NCBI RefSeq assembly: GCF_900188005.1
Contig: NZ_FZNR01000026.1
Coordinates: forward strand, 1-64,000
Origin: Actinoplanes regularis
Lineage (GTDB): Bacteria; Actinomycetota; Actinomycetes; Mycobacteriales; Micromonosporaceae
Length of the DNA stretch: 64,000 nt
Direction: 5' to 3'
The notes under the pieces are model-generated. The model had not been told where the DNA came from, did no database searches, and was given only the letters and a program-made list of their open reading frames with translations. A program made the translations under genes and the position numbers. Shown here piece after piece: positions 32,148 through 40,666 of this stretch; position 1 is the stretch's first letter; every line of letters begins with the position of its first letter.

Positions 32148-33518
32148 TCAGGGCTTGGTGGCGGCGCGGAAGGCGATGTGGTCCAGCTCGCTGCGGGTGG
32201 CGTAGGACTCGGCGAACTCCGCCAGCGCGCGGTCGAACCGGTCGCTGTCGCCGAGATACGCGGCGATGGCGACGCGGTCGCCGCTGCGGGCGTGGGCCCG
32301 GGCCAGGGTCCAGGAACAGAGCTCGGCGTACGCCCGCAGGCCCCGCGGGTTCATCTCCTCGGTGGGGACCGAGCCCTTCCAATCGCGCAGCTGACGGACG
32401 TAGAAGTCGCGGGTCCGGCCGTCGATGCCGGGAACCCGGTGCCAGCCCAGGAAGATGTCGCTGGTGGCCTGCATCAACCGTTGCCCGGCGACCACCCGGT
32501 GCCCCTCGCCGTCGGTGCCGGCCGCCAGTCCCGGGGCGGGACCGGCGGCGGCCCACACGGTGGCCGTCGCCAGAACCGACGGGCCGGCCTCCTTCACCTG
32601 CAGGAGCAGGGGATCCGTGTCGTCGCGGGCGGTGAGCAGGACGATCCAGCAGCGGGTGCCGACGCTCCCCACACCGACGACCTTGCGGGCCATGTCGACA
32701 TAGCGGAAGGCATCGAACAGGTGCCGGCGGTCCTCGGCGAGCGTGGACCGGTAACCGGCCAGCAGCGCGCGGATGCGGTCCTCCAACTGGAGCCGGTCCA
32801 GTTCCGGCAGCAGGTCCGAGACCGGGACCAGCAGCGGGGGATCGGCGGCGATCCCGCGGCGACCGTCCACCACGGTCGTGAGTTTCCGGTACGCCTGCAG
32901 ACCGGTACGCCCGCGAGCCTTCGCGCCGACCTGGAGCACCTTGCGGCGGCGGTCGTGGTCCAGCCGCTCGACGAGATCGTCCACGTCGGCGCGGGCGTAC
33001 CAGACGTCCAGCTCGCTCATCCCCGCGAAGGCGGCCATCGTCTCCCGGTAACGCCGCGCCGCGCGGAGCAGGATCACGGCCCGGTCGCGCCGGCCGAACC
33101 CGTTCGCCCGGCCGGCCAGCGCGACGCTGGCCAGCAGGCGTTTGACATCCCATTCGAACGGCCCGGGCCAGGTCTCGTCGAAGTCGTTCAGGTCGAAGAC
33201 GAGCCGCCGCTCCGGCGACGCGAACAGCCCGAAGTTGTACAGATGCGCGTCCCCGCAGAGCTGGGTGACCAGGCCGGAGCCGGGCTGGGTGACGAGGTCG
33301 GCGGCCATCACGGCGGCCGCGCCCCGGTAGAACGCGAGCGGGGACGCCCGCATCCGCTCGTGCCGCAGGTTCAGCAGTTCGGGGATCCGGTCCTTCTCCT
33401 GCGCGAGGACGATGTCGACCGGATCGGGCCGGTCGGCCGGGGGCTGGAAGACGCCGTGCCGGTCCAACGGCGTCCGCTTCCTGGCCGCACGGCCGGCCGT
33501 CACCCGGGCGGCGCTCAC
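32148..33518 (-). CDS. DUF2252-family protein
   Basis: The 456-residue protein has the DUF2252 signatures RMRASPLAFYRGAAAVMAADL, CGDAHLYNFGLFASPERRLV, FDLNDFDETWPGPFEWDVKRLL and later LDHIAFRAATK at the C-terminus. The GDxHxxN...D arrangement resembles the catalytic loop of protein-kinase-like/aminoglycoside phosphotransferase folds, so an ATP-dependent kinase-like activity is likely but unproven. GTG 33518 overlaps the stop of the DUF1269 gene (GTGA). It is the last gene of the five-gene operon beginning at 35759. Confidence 0.85.
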   Translation of the reverse strand: MSAARVTAGRAARKRTPLDRHGVFQPPADRPDPVDIVLAQEKDRIPELLNLRHERMRASPLAFYRGAAAVMAADLVTQPGSGLVTQLCGDAHLYNFGLFASPERRLVFDLNDFDETWPGPFEWDVKRLLASVALAGRANGFGRRDRAVILLRAARRYRETMAAFAGMSELDVWYARADVDDLVERLDHDRRRKVLQVGAKARGRTGLQAYRKLTTVVDGRRGIAADPPLLVPVSDLLPELDRLQLEDRIRALLAGYRSTLAEDRRHLFDAFRYVDMARKVVGVGSVGTRCWIVLLTARDDTDPLLLQVKEAGPSVLATATVWAAAGPAPGLAAGTDGEGHRVVAGQRLMQATSDIFLGWHRVPGIDGRTRDFYVRQLRDWKGSVPTEEMNPRGLRAYAELCSWTLARAHARSGDRVAIAAYLGDSDRFDRALAEFAESYATRSELDHIAFRAATKP

Positions 33519-34009
33519 GGGTGGTGGTCGCCGAACGTCTCGAGCAGCGTGTCCCGCTCCGCCTCGGTCAGGTTGGTCTCGATCAGCCGGTTGCCCAGGC
33601 CGTGGAAGCGCTCACCCAGCCGGTCCAGGTTGCCCTCGTCGGTGACCAGGAAGAGCGCGGACGTCCCCTCGGTGATCGAGGTCCGGATCCGTTCCAGCTG
33701 CTCGCGGGTGATCCCCGTCCCCTCGGCGGCCTTGGCGAGCGCGCCGATCCCGGCGCCGACGACCCCGCCGATCACCGGGATGAAGAACAGGCTGCCGAAC
33801 ACCACGCCCCAGAACGCGCCCCACCCGGTCGCCCGCCAGCTGGTGTCGTGGCCCTGATGGGTCTCCGGCTTCGCGGCGCCGGCCGGCCAGCTCACGATCG
33901 CGTGGTCGATGATCTTCACGAGGTCGTCCGAAGCGGCGTACTTGACGGCGTCGAACGCCTGCTCGGCGCCCTTGGGATCGTCGTACTTCCAAACAGTGAA
34001 GGTGGTCAT
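33515..34009 (-). CDS. DUF1269-family protein
   Basis: The 164-residue protein starts MTTFTVWKYDDPKGAEQAF. It has a central glycine-rich hydrophobic stretch (GAFWGVVFGSLFFIPVIGGV, about 68-90) and a C-terminal helix bundle with LERIRTSITEGTSALFLV. DUF1269 proteins are small, stress-linked, membrane-associated proteins of unknown role. ATG 34009 is the natural domain start; an upstream in-frame start would add 13 residues. A paralogue lies at 35978-36472. The stop overlaps the DUF2252 start. Confidence 0.85.
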   Translation of the reverse strand: MTTFTVWKYDDPKGAEQAFDAVKYAASDDLVKIIDHAIVSWPAGAAKPETHQGHDTSWRATGWGAFWGVVFGSLFFIPVIGGVVGAGIGALAKAAEGTGITREQLERIRTSITEGTSALFLVTDEGNLDRLGERFHGLGNRLIETNLTEAERDTLLETFGDHHP

Positions 34010-34019
34010 TGCGCCATCG

Positions 34020-35156
34020 TCAGGGCGCCGGCGCGTCGCGCGCCTCATCCCAAGAGGAGGAGAGCAGCGCGTTCACCCAGCGGGAGTTCGGATCGACGTC
34101 CACCAGCAGCCCCTTGGCCAGCAGCGTCAGCGGGATCGCGAGCAGCGCTCCGAGCGCGCCCAGCACCCACGCCCAGAAGATCAGCGCCAGGAACGACACG
34201 GTCGCGGACAGGCCGACCGCGTCCCCGACGACCTTCGGCTGGATCACCGACTGGATCACGAAGTTGACCAGGCAGTAGAGCGCGATCACGGTGAGCATCA
34301 GCTCCGGCCCGCCCTGCAGCAGCCCGAGCAGCGCCGGCGGGATCACCCCGATCACGAAGCCGATGTTCGGGATGTAGTTGGTGATGAACGACAGCAGGCC
34401 CCACAGGACCGGCAGCGGCACGCCGAGGGCCCAGAGCAGCAGGGTGTCGAAGACCGCGACGATCAGCCCGAACACCGTGCAGACCACGAGGTAGCGGCGG
34501 GTCCCGTGAGCGAACGAGCGCAGTGCCCCGACCACCTGCGGCCGCTCGCCGACCACGGCGGCGAGCCGGGCCGGGAAGTCGACCGAGTCCAGGCACATGA
34601 ACAGCAGCACGGCGACCAGGAACAGGGTGTTCGACAGCACCGCGGCGAGCCCGCCGAACAGGGACTGCACCACGTGCACCACGGAGCTCGGGGTGGCACC
34701 GGCCACCGCCGACCGCAGCTGCTCGCTGTCGACGCCCAGCGTGCCCAGGCCGCTGACGAGGTCTTCCCGCAGCGCCGCGAACTGCGCCTGGTACTGCGGC
34801 ATCAGGTCGATCAGCCGGCTGACCGACACGGCCAGGGCGCCGCCCAGGGCGGCGAGGATCAGGTAGACCACCACGACGGTGGCCACGGCGGCGAGCCAGG
34901 CCGGGGTGCCCCGGCGGCGCAGCCAGGTGGTCATCGGACTGACCGTGACGACCAGCATCAACCCGAGGAAGACCGGTCCGATGAGGTCGGCGACCCAGCG
35001 CAGCCCGGCGACCACGATCACCAGGCAGGCGAACCCCAGCAGTACCAGTACGCCCCGGGGCAGCTGCGCCACGGGCGCCAGGCGCCGGGACCCGTCCCGG
35101 CCGGGCCCGCCTCCTCGAACGGTCCCGGCCGGGCGGGCGTCAGGCGCGGATCTCAC
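34020..35156 (-). CDS. AI-2E-family transporter
   Basis: The 378-residue protein has about eight hydrophobic helices in the AI-2E transporter (PerM/YdiK/TqsA) arrangement. Helices 1-2 are GVLVLLGFACLVIVVAGLRW and IGPVFLGLMLVVTVSP. A polar region of about 100 residues follows, then GVPLPVLWGLLSFITNYIPN, the family signature, and IQSVIQPKVVGDAVGLS. The family exports small molecules; E. coli TqsA exports autoinducer-2, others act in sodium or alkaline stress. GTG 35156 lies inside the end of the DUF7144 gene, a 17-bp overlap. Confidence 0.88.
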   Translation of the reverse strand: MRSAPDARPAGTVRGGGPGRDGSRRLAPVAQLPRGVLVLLGFACLVIVVAGLRWVADLIGPVFLGLMLVVTVSPMTTWLRRRGTPAWLAAVATVVVVYLILAALGGALAVSVSRLIDLMPQYQAQFAALREDLVSGLGTLGVDSEQLRSAVAGATPSSVVHVVQSLFGGLAAVLSNTLFLVAVLLFMCLDSVDFPARLAAVVGERPQVVGALRSFAHGTRRYLVVCTVFGLIVAVFDTLLLWALGVPLPVLWGLLSFITNYIPNIGFVIGVIPPALLGLLQGGPELMLTVIALYCLVNFVIQSVIQPKVVGDAVGLSATVSFLALIFWAWVLGALGALLAIPLTLLAKGLLVDVDPNSRWVNALLSSSWDEARDAPAP

Positions 35157-35556
35157 GGCCGTGCGCCGCGACCGCGTATATACAGAGCACGTTCAGGGCG
35201 ATGATGATGGCGCACCAGAACGGGTACGCCGGCAGCATCACCATGTTCGAGAACGCGCTGAACATCCCGATCACGATGGCGATGATCCGGGCCCAGAACT
35301 TCCCGTAGAGCACCCCGACCCCGGCCAGCACGCTCACCGTGCCGAAGATCAGCTGAACCCAGCCCCAAAACGTGAAGTTCACCGGGATGGCAAGGGCGTC
35401 CGCGGTAGCCTGGGCGAGGTCGTCGCGCACCAGCATCACGACCCCCTCGATCACCTCGAAACCGCCTGTGAGCAGCAGTGTCACGCCGGCGAGGAGCACC
35501 ATCCCTACCCAGGGTGAGGGCGGCGGGCCGGTTCGGGAGTAGTCGGTGTGGGTCAT
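35140..35556 (-). CDS. DUF7144-type four-helix membrane protein
   Basis: The 138-residue protein has four helices. It starts WVGMVLLAGVTLLLTGGFEVIEGVVMLV; the middle part WGWVQLIFGTVSVLAGVGVLYGKFWARI and the ending NVLCIYAVAAHGREIRA repeat in the proteins at 43332, 58353 and 63773. Function is unknown; the group occurs in actinobacterial stress loci. It overlaps the small upstream gene (ATGA) and the AI-2E gene. Confidence 0.82.
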   Translation of the reverse strand: MTHTDYSRTGPPPSPWVGMVLLAGVTLLLTGGFEVIEGVVMLVRDDLAQATADALAIPVNFTFWGWVQLIFGTVSVLAGVGVLYGKFWARIIAIVIGMFSAFSNMVMLPAYPFWCAIIIALNVLCIYAVAAHGREIRA

Positions 35557-35759
35557 CGTTGTTCTCCCAAGGAGGTCAGACAGACCACCTGGACACCGGA
35601 GCGGTCCAGGCGGGTGAGCAGGCGTTCCAGGTCGTCGTCGGAGAGCCGGCCGCGGATCGTGCTGTGCCGGGGCATGGTGCGGATCCGCAGATCACCGAGC
35701 GTTCTCCGGAGCAGAGGACCAAGAAAGCCGCGGACCCGGATCTCGTAGCGCTCGTGCAT
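35553..35759 (-). CDS. Small beta-alpha-beta domain protein, operon leader gene
   Basis: The 68-residue protein has an ACT-like pattern: YEIRVRGFLGPLL, RTLGDLRIRTMPRHSTIRG, LERLLTRLDRSGVQVVCLTSL. The same layout appears in the 74-residue protein at 62361. The ATG at 35759 follows AAGGAGC at six bases. It is the first gene of the operon running to 32148; a regulon box is 64 bp upstream. The function is not known; a small sensory or adapter domain is possible. Confidence 0.75.
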   Translation of the reverse strand: MHERYEIRVRGFLGPLLRRTLGDLRIRTMPRHSTIRGRLSDDDLERLLTRLDRSGVQVVCLTSLGEQR

Positions 35760-35795
35760 GACCGGCTCCTTCGTACGGCAGAAGGTGTTTCTCCG

Positions 35796-35840
35796 ACCCT
35801 CGCGGCCGGGGTGTACGGATGCATCGCCCCACAGGGGTGA
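35796..35840 (-). promoter_or_regulatory. Regulon box and -10 for the 35759-to-32148 operon
   Basis: On the plus strand TCGCCC-CACAG-GGGTGA (35824-35840), one mismatch in one half-site. On the minus strand GAGGGT (35801-35796) follows after 22 nt. The predicted leader holds AAGGAGC. Confidence 0.68.
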
Positions 35841-35875
35841 AAGGGGCCCGGCGGCGGACCGCCCGCCGGGAGAAG

Positions 35876-35892
35876 TCATTCGCCCGGAATGA
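35876..35892 (+). promoter_or_regulatory. Regulon box upstream of the second DUF1269 gene
   Basis: TCATTC-GCCCG-GAATGA is a perfect dyad, but both halves differ by one base from the consensus. I see no NAnnnT hexamer at 22-23 nt to the right, so the promoter of 35978 is less clear than the others. Confidence 0.5.
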
Positions 35893-35977
35893 GGATCGGC
35901 GCGCCGCGCCGTGGCTGACTGGGCTTCACGCCGCCGGGCCGCGCCGCGGTGGCGCCACAATCGGGAAGGAGCACGTC

Positions 35978-36472
35978 ATGGCAACACTGATCGCCATCGG
36001 GTACCCGGACGAGACCACCGCGACAGCGGCGTCGCTGGAGGCCAACCGGCTCGCCAAAGACCTGATCATCCAGCCGGACGCGATCGCCACGATCATCCGG
36101 GACCGTGAGGGCAAGTACCACGTCACCACCAACCACCACGCGGTGGGCGGCGGGACGACCTGGGGCATGTTCTGGGGACTGCTGTTCGGGATGCTGTTCT
36201 TCATCCCGATCCTGGGCATGGCGGTCGGCGCGGGCCTGGGCGCGCTCACCGGCAAGCTCGCCAAGGGCGCCATCAACAAGGAGTTCACGGAGCGGATCCG
36301 GGACGAGCTCCAGCCGGGTACCTCGGCGCTGTTCATGGTGCTCGAAGCGGTCACCCCGGACAAGGCGGTCGAGTCGCTGAGCAAGTTCGGCGGCACCGTC
36401 CTCAAGTCCTCGCTCCCGAAGGAGACCGAGGAGGAGCTGCAGGAGGCTCTGCACGGAGCGTCCGCCCAGTAG
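35978..36472 (+). CDS. DUF1269-family protein
   Basis: The 164-residue protein starts MATLIAIGYPDETTATAAS. It has the hydrophobic glycine-rich stretch GMFWGLLFGMLFFIPILGMA (about 63-85) and the C-terminal helices EFTERIRDELQPGTSALFMV. It is a paralogue of the protein at 33515-34009, with the same spacing of blocks. GGAAGGAG precedes the ATG. It is a single-gene unit divergent from the five-gene operon, closed by a strong hairpin. The chemistry of the family is unknown. Confidence 0.87.
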   Translation: MATLIAIGYPDETTATAASLEANRLAKDLIIQPDAIATIIRDREGKYHVTTNHHAVGGGTTWGMFWGLLFGMLFFIPILGMAVGAGLGALTGKLAKGAINKEFTERIRDELQPGTSALFMVLEAVTPDKAVESLSKFGGTVLKSSLPKETEEELQEALHGASAQ

Positions 36473-36495
36473 TCGCACCGAAGATCGACTGTGAG

Positions 36496-36522
36496 ACGCC
36501 GCCCGGCTGTGCCGGGCGGCGT
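36496..36522 (+). terminator. 12-bp hairpin after the DUF1269 gene
   Basis: ACGCCGCCCGGC (36496-36507) pairs with GCCGGGCGGCGT (36511-36522) around a 3-nt loop and is followed by TTTC-like bases. It separates the DUF1269 unit from the glucosidase operon. Confidence 0.9.
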
Positions 36523-36523
36523 T

Positions 36524-36568
36524 TCATCCTCCCCGGAGGACGCCCGCTGACCTGGGCTTGTCCAGCCT
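36524..36568 (+). promoter_or_regulatory. Regulon box (one mismatch) and -10 for the glucosidase operon
   Basis: TCATCC-TCCCC-GGAGGA (36524-36540), then 22 nt, then CAGCCT (36563-36568). The ATG at 36575 lies 12 bp after the first base of the hexamer and lacks a ribosome-binding site. Confidence 0.6.
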
Positions 36569-36574
36569 GGCGGC

Positions 36575-39178
36575 ATGAGCGCAGTAGAGAATGCCGAGCA
36601 GAGGCGTCTGCGGGACGCCGACACCGCCGTCGTCGACTGGCGGCGGTGGGGGCCGTACCTGAGCGAACGGCAGTGGGGGACGGTCCGGGAGGACTACAGC
36701 CCGGGAGGGGACGCGTGGGACCACCTGACCCACGATCAGGCGCGATCCCGGGCGTACCGGTGGGGTGAGGACGGCATCGCCGGGTTCAGCGACGACCGGC
36801 AGCAGCTCTGCCTGGCCGTGGCGCTGTGGAACGGGCGGGACCCGATCCTCAAGGAGCGGTTCTTCGGACTGACCAACGCCGAGGGCAACCACGGCGAGGA
36901 CGTCAAGGAGTACTACTTCTACGTCGACGGGACGCCCACCCACTCGTACCTCCGGATGGTCTACAAATATCCGCAGCGGGAGTTCCCGTACGAGGATCTG
37001 GTCGCCACCAACCGGGCGCGCGGCCGCAACGAGTTCGAGTACGAACTGCTGGACACCGGGATCTTCGCCGAGGACCGCTACTTCGACGTGGTCGTCGAGT
37101 ACGCCAAGGCCGGCCCGGAGGAGATCCTCACCCGGATCACCGTGCACAACCGCGGCCCGGAGGAGGCCGTCCTGCACCTGCTGCCGACCGTGTGGTTCCG
37201 CAACACCGGCGCCCAGGCGCGGCTGTACGGCCTCGACGCCGGGGTGGTGCGGGCCGAACACGACCGGCTCGGCCAGCGCTGGTGGACCTGTCTCGGCGAG
37301 CATCCGCTGCTGTTCACGGAGAACGCGGACGGCCGCAAGGACGCGTTCGGTCGCTACCTGATCCAGGGGGAGAAGGAGGCGGTCAACGCCGGCGACGAGG
37401 GCGGTAAGGCCGCGGCGGTGGTCACGATGGTGGTGCCGGCGGGCGGCGAGTATCGCGTCCGGGCGAAGCTCAGTGACCAGCCACCCACCGCGGCCGACCG
37501 GGACGACCACGCCTTCGACGAGGTCGTCGAGGCCCGCCGGGCCGAGGCCGACGAGTTCTACGCCGATCTGTTCGCCCCCGCGCTGGGCGAGCCGCAACGC
37601 CAGGTCGTCCGGCAGGCCCTGGCCGGGATGATCTGGTCCAAGCAGTACTTCGGGTACGACGTGGAGCAGTGGCTCACCGAGCACGGCCGCAACCCGCTGG
37701 ACGCGCCCGGCATCCGCAACGGCGACTGGTTCCACCTGGACGCGCACGACATCATCTCGATGCCGGACACCTGGGAGTACCCCTGGTTCGCGGCCTGGGA
37801 CCTGGCGTTCCAGTCGGTCGCGTTCGCCGCGGTCGACCTCGGTTTCGCCAAGGGCCAGCTGGACCTGCTGCTCAGCCGCCGCTATCTGCATCCGAACGGG
37901 CAGATCCCGGCCTACGAGTGGAACTTCGGCGACGTCAACCCGCCGGTGCACGCCTGGGCCACCTACCTGGTCTACGAGCTGGAGAAGGCCCGCACCGGGC
38001 AGGGCGACCACGACTGGCTGGAGCGGATCTTCCACAAGCTGGCGAAGAACTTCACCTGGTGGGTGAATCGCAAGGACGTCGACGGGCGCAACGTGTTCCA
38101 GGGCGGCTTCCTCGGCCTGGACAACATCGGGGTCTTCGACCGCAGCGCGCCGCTGCCCACCGGCGGGCACCTGGACCAGGCCGACGGGACCGCGTGGATG
38201 GCGCTGTACTGCCAGAACATGCTGCAGATCGCGCTGGAGCTGGCCGTCCAGGATCCGGTCTACCTGGAGCAGGCGCAGACCTACTTCGAGCACTTCGCCT
38301 GGATCTCCACCGGCAGCGGGTCGATGTGGGACGAGGAGGACGGCTTCTACTACGACCTGCTGCGGCTGCCGGACGGCTCGTCGCAGCGGCTGCGGGTGCG
38401 GTCCATGGTGGGCCTGCTGCCGCTGGCCGCCGCCACCGTCTACGACCGGGCCCTGCTCGACCGGCATCCCGAGATCATCGCGGACGCGCAGGCGTTCCTG
38501 GAGCGGCACGAGACGATCACGATGAGCGATGGGCGCGGCCGGCTGCTGGCGCTCTTCGACGAGGGCCGGCTGCGCCGGATCCTGGCCCGGATGCTGGACG
38601 AGGAGGAGTTCCTCAGCCCGTACGGCATCCGCGCGCTGTCGAAGTTCCACGCCGCGAACCCGTTCGAGTTCCGGGTCGGTGACCAGGTCTACGACGTGTC
38701 CTACCAGCCCGCCGAGTCGGACAGCGGGATGTTCGGCGGCAACTCGAACTGGCGCGGCCCGATCTGGTTCCCGGTCAACGCCCTGGTGATCCGGTCCCTG
38801 CTGAACCTGTACGTGGCCTACGGCGACGAATTCACTGTGGAGTGCCCGACCGGCTCCGGGGTGCACCTGACGCTCTTCGAGGTGGCCCGGGAGATCTCCG
38901 ACCGGCTCACCCGGATCTTCGTCCCCGGCCCGGACGGGCGGCGTCCCTGCTACGGCGGGCAGGAGGTCTTCGCCGGTGAGCACTGGCGGGAGATGATCCT
39001 CTTCGCCGAGTACTTCCACGGCGACAACGGTGCCGGGCTGGGCGCCGCGCACCAGACCGGCTGGACCGGGCTGGTGGCGCTCTTCCCCAACCTGTTCGCC
39101 GGGCTGACCGGCAAAAAGCTGCTCCAGGACGGCATGGCGGGCGTCTTCCGCAAGTTCTCCGGCCAGGAGGAGTCGTGA
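36575..39178 (+). CDS. GH63-like glucosidase (MGH1-type)
   Basis: The 867-residue protein has an N-terminal beta domain with RQWGTVREDYSPGGDAWDHL and WNGRDPILKERFFGLTNAEG, then an (alpha/alpha)6 barrel with YPWFAAWDLAFQSVAFAA, GQIPAYEWNFGDVNPPVHAW and DGTAWMALYCQNMLQIALEL. These are typical of mannosyl-oligosaccharide glucosidase-like GH63 proteins of bacteria, which act on alpha-glucosyl sugars such as glucosylglycerate or trehalose-type compounds. There is no signal peptide, so it is cytoplasmic. The start is predicted to be leaderless. Its stop overlaps the start of the GH13 gene (ATGA); the pair probably mobilises storage or compatible glucosides. Confidence 0.87.
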   Translation: MSAVENAEQRRLRDADTAVVDWRRWGPYLSERQWGTVREDYSPGGDAWDHLTHDQARSRAYRWGEDGIAGFSDDRQQLCLAVALWNGRDPILKERFFGLTNAEGNHGEDVKEYYFYVDGTPTHSYLRMVYKYPQREFPYEDLVATNRARGRNEFEYELLDTGIFAEDRYFDVVVEYAKAGPEEILTRITVHNRGPEEAVLHLLPTVWFRNTGAQARLYGLDAGVVRAEHDRLGQRWWTCLGEHPLLFTENADGRKDAFGRYLIQGEKEAVNAGDEGGKAAAVVTMVVPAGGEYRVRAKLSDQPPTAADRDDHAFDEVVEARRAEADEFYADLFAPALGEPQRQVVRQALAGMIWSKQYFGYDVEQWLTEHGRNPLDAPGIRNGDWFHLDAHDIISMPDTWEYPWFAAWDLAFQSVAFAAVDLGFAKGQLDLLLSRRYLHPNGQIPAYEWNFGDVNPPVHAWATYLVYELEKARTGQGDHDWLERIFHKLAKNFTWWVNRKDVDGRNVFQGGFLGLDNIGVFDRSAPLPTGGHLDQADGTAWMALYCQNMLQIALELAVQDPVYLEQAQTYFEHFAWISTGSGSMWDEEDGFYYDLLRLPDGSSQRLRVRSMVGLLPLAAATVYDRALLDRHPEIIADAQAFLERHETITMSDGRGRLLALFDEGRLRRILARMLDEEEFLSPYGIRALSKFHAANPFEFRVGDQVYDVSYQPAESDSGMFGGNSNWRGPIWFPVNALVIRSLLNLYVAYGDEFTVECPTGSGVHLTLFEVAREISDRLTRIFVPGPDGRRPCYGGQEVFAGEHWREMILFAEYFHGDNGAGLGAAHQTGWTGLVALFPNLFAGLTGKKLLQDGMAGVFRKFSGQEES

Positions 39179-40554
39179 TGAAACCGGTGATCTACGAGAT
39201 CGACACCTGGCCGTGGCTCGCGGGCCTCGGCGTCACACTGGCCGAGGTTCCCGGTGCGGTGTGGGACGAGGTGGCCGCGCCCGGCCTGGACGGGGTGTGG
39301 CTGATGGGGGTCTGGGAGCGCAGCCCGGCCGGGCTGGCCGTGGCCCAATCGAACGAGGAGTTGCAGCGGTCGTTCCGGGAGGCGCTGCCGGATCTCGGGC
39401 CGGAGGACGTCGCCGGGTCGCCGTACTGTGTGCGGCGCTACCGCGTCGACGACCGGCTCGGCGGGCCGGAGGGGCTCGCGGTCGCCCGCGCCGAACTGCG
39501 CAGGCGGGGCCTGAAGTTGTACCTCGACTACGTGCCCAACCACGTCGCCCCGGACCACCCGGCGGTGGCCGGGCACCCGGACTGGTTCGTGCGCCTGGAC
39601 GACGGGTCGATCGCGCACGGCCGTGACCCCTACTTCCCGCCCTGGCCCGACGTGGTCCAGTTGAACGCGTTCTCCCAGGGGATGCGGGCGGCGACGGCCG
39701 CCGCGCTGGCGGGGATCGCGGAGCAGTGCGACGGTATCCGGTGCGACATGGCGATGCTGCTGACCAACGAGGTCTTCGCCCGGACCTGGGGACAGTCCGC
39801 CGGCCCGGTCCCGGAGACCGAGTTCTGGCCGCAGGTGATCGGCACGCTGCGGGAACGGCACCCGGATGTGGAGCTGATCGCCGAGGCCTACTGGGACACC
39901 GAGTGGCTGCTGCAGGAGCAGGGCTTCGACTTCTGCTACGACAAGCGGCTCTACGACCGGCTGGTGCACGAGGACGCCGGATCGATCCGCAAGCATCTGG
40001 CGGCCGGCCTGGAGTACCAGGAGAAGCTCATCCGGTTCCTGGAGAACCACGACGAGCCGCGGGCGGCCGTGACGCTCCCGGGTGGTCGGGGCCGGGCCGC
40101 CGCGGTGGCGGTGGCGACCCTGCCCGGTGCGGTCCTGTGGCACGACGGGCAGTTCGAGGGACGGCGTACGCACCTGCCGGTCTTCCTCGCCCGGTACCCC
40201 GCCGAGCACGCCGACGGCGGGCTGCGGGACTTCTACCGCCGGGTGGTCGGTGCGGCGGCGGAGGTCCGGACGGGGCGGTGGCGGCTGCTGGAGACCGCCG
40301 GCTGGCCGGACAACCAGTCGCACCAGAACCTGCTGGCCTGGGCCTGGGACTCGGCGATCGTGGTGATCAATTATTCGGATCATCCCGTGCAGGGGATCGT
40401 CGAGCTGAACCGCCCCGAGCTGGCCGGCCGGGCCTGGCGGCTGACCGACCGGCTGGACGGGCGGGTGTTCGAGCGCTCCGGAAGTGAATTGGCCGCGGAG
40501 GGGCTTTATGTCGATCTGTCACCATGGGGAACGCATGTTCTAACCTATCAGTAA
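39175..40554 (+). CDS. GH13 alpha-amylase-family enzyme
   Basis: The 459-residue protein has the GH13 catalytic triad in a TIM barrel: nucleophile Asp191 (GIRCDMAML), acid/base Glu237 (ELIAEAYWD) and Asp293 (ENHDEPR). Strand 3 LYLDYVPNHVAPDHP fits the family. The C-terminal beta domain (about 365-459) is short. The enzyme is small for GH13 and lacks a signal peptide, so it is cytoplasmic. It could act on glucosyl sugars together with the GH63-like enzyme. ATG 39175 overlaps the preceding stop; a second ATG one codon later is possible. Confidence 0.88.
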   Translation: MMKPVIYEIDTWPWLAGLGVTLAEVPGAVWDEVAAPGLDGVWLMGVWERSPAGLAVAQSNEELQRSFREALPDLGPEDVAGSPYCVRRYRVDDRLGGPEGLAVARAELRRRGLKLYLDYVPNHVAPDHPAVAGHPDWFVRLDDGSIAHGRDPYFPPWPDVVQLNAFSQGMRAATAAALAGIAEQCDGIRCDMAMLLTNEVFARTWGQSAGPVPETEFWPQVIGTLRERHPDVELIAEAYWDTEWLLQEQGFDFCYDKRLYDRLVHEDAGSIRKHLAAGLEYQEKLIRFLENHDEPRAAVTLPGGRGRAAAVAVATLPGAVLWHDGQFEGRRTHLPVFLARYPAEHADGGLRDFYRRVVGAAAEVRTGRWRLLETAGWPDNQSHQNLLAWAWDSAIVVINYSDHPVQGIVELNRPELAGRAWRLTDRLDGRVFERSGSELAAEGLYVDLSPWGTHVLTYQ

Positions 40555-40666
40555 CCTAAGCAGGACTTACAGTCACGGATTATCCGATCCGGACGATGCG
40601 CGGGGGTGCTAACGCCGGGAGTCTGAACGAGGAGATCGAACGGGGTCGGCCTCGAAGGGATGCAAC

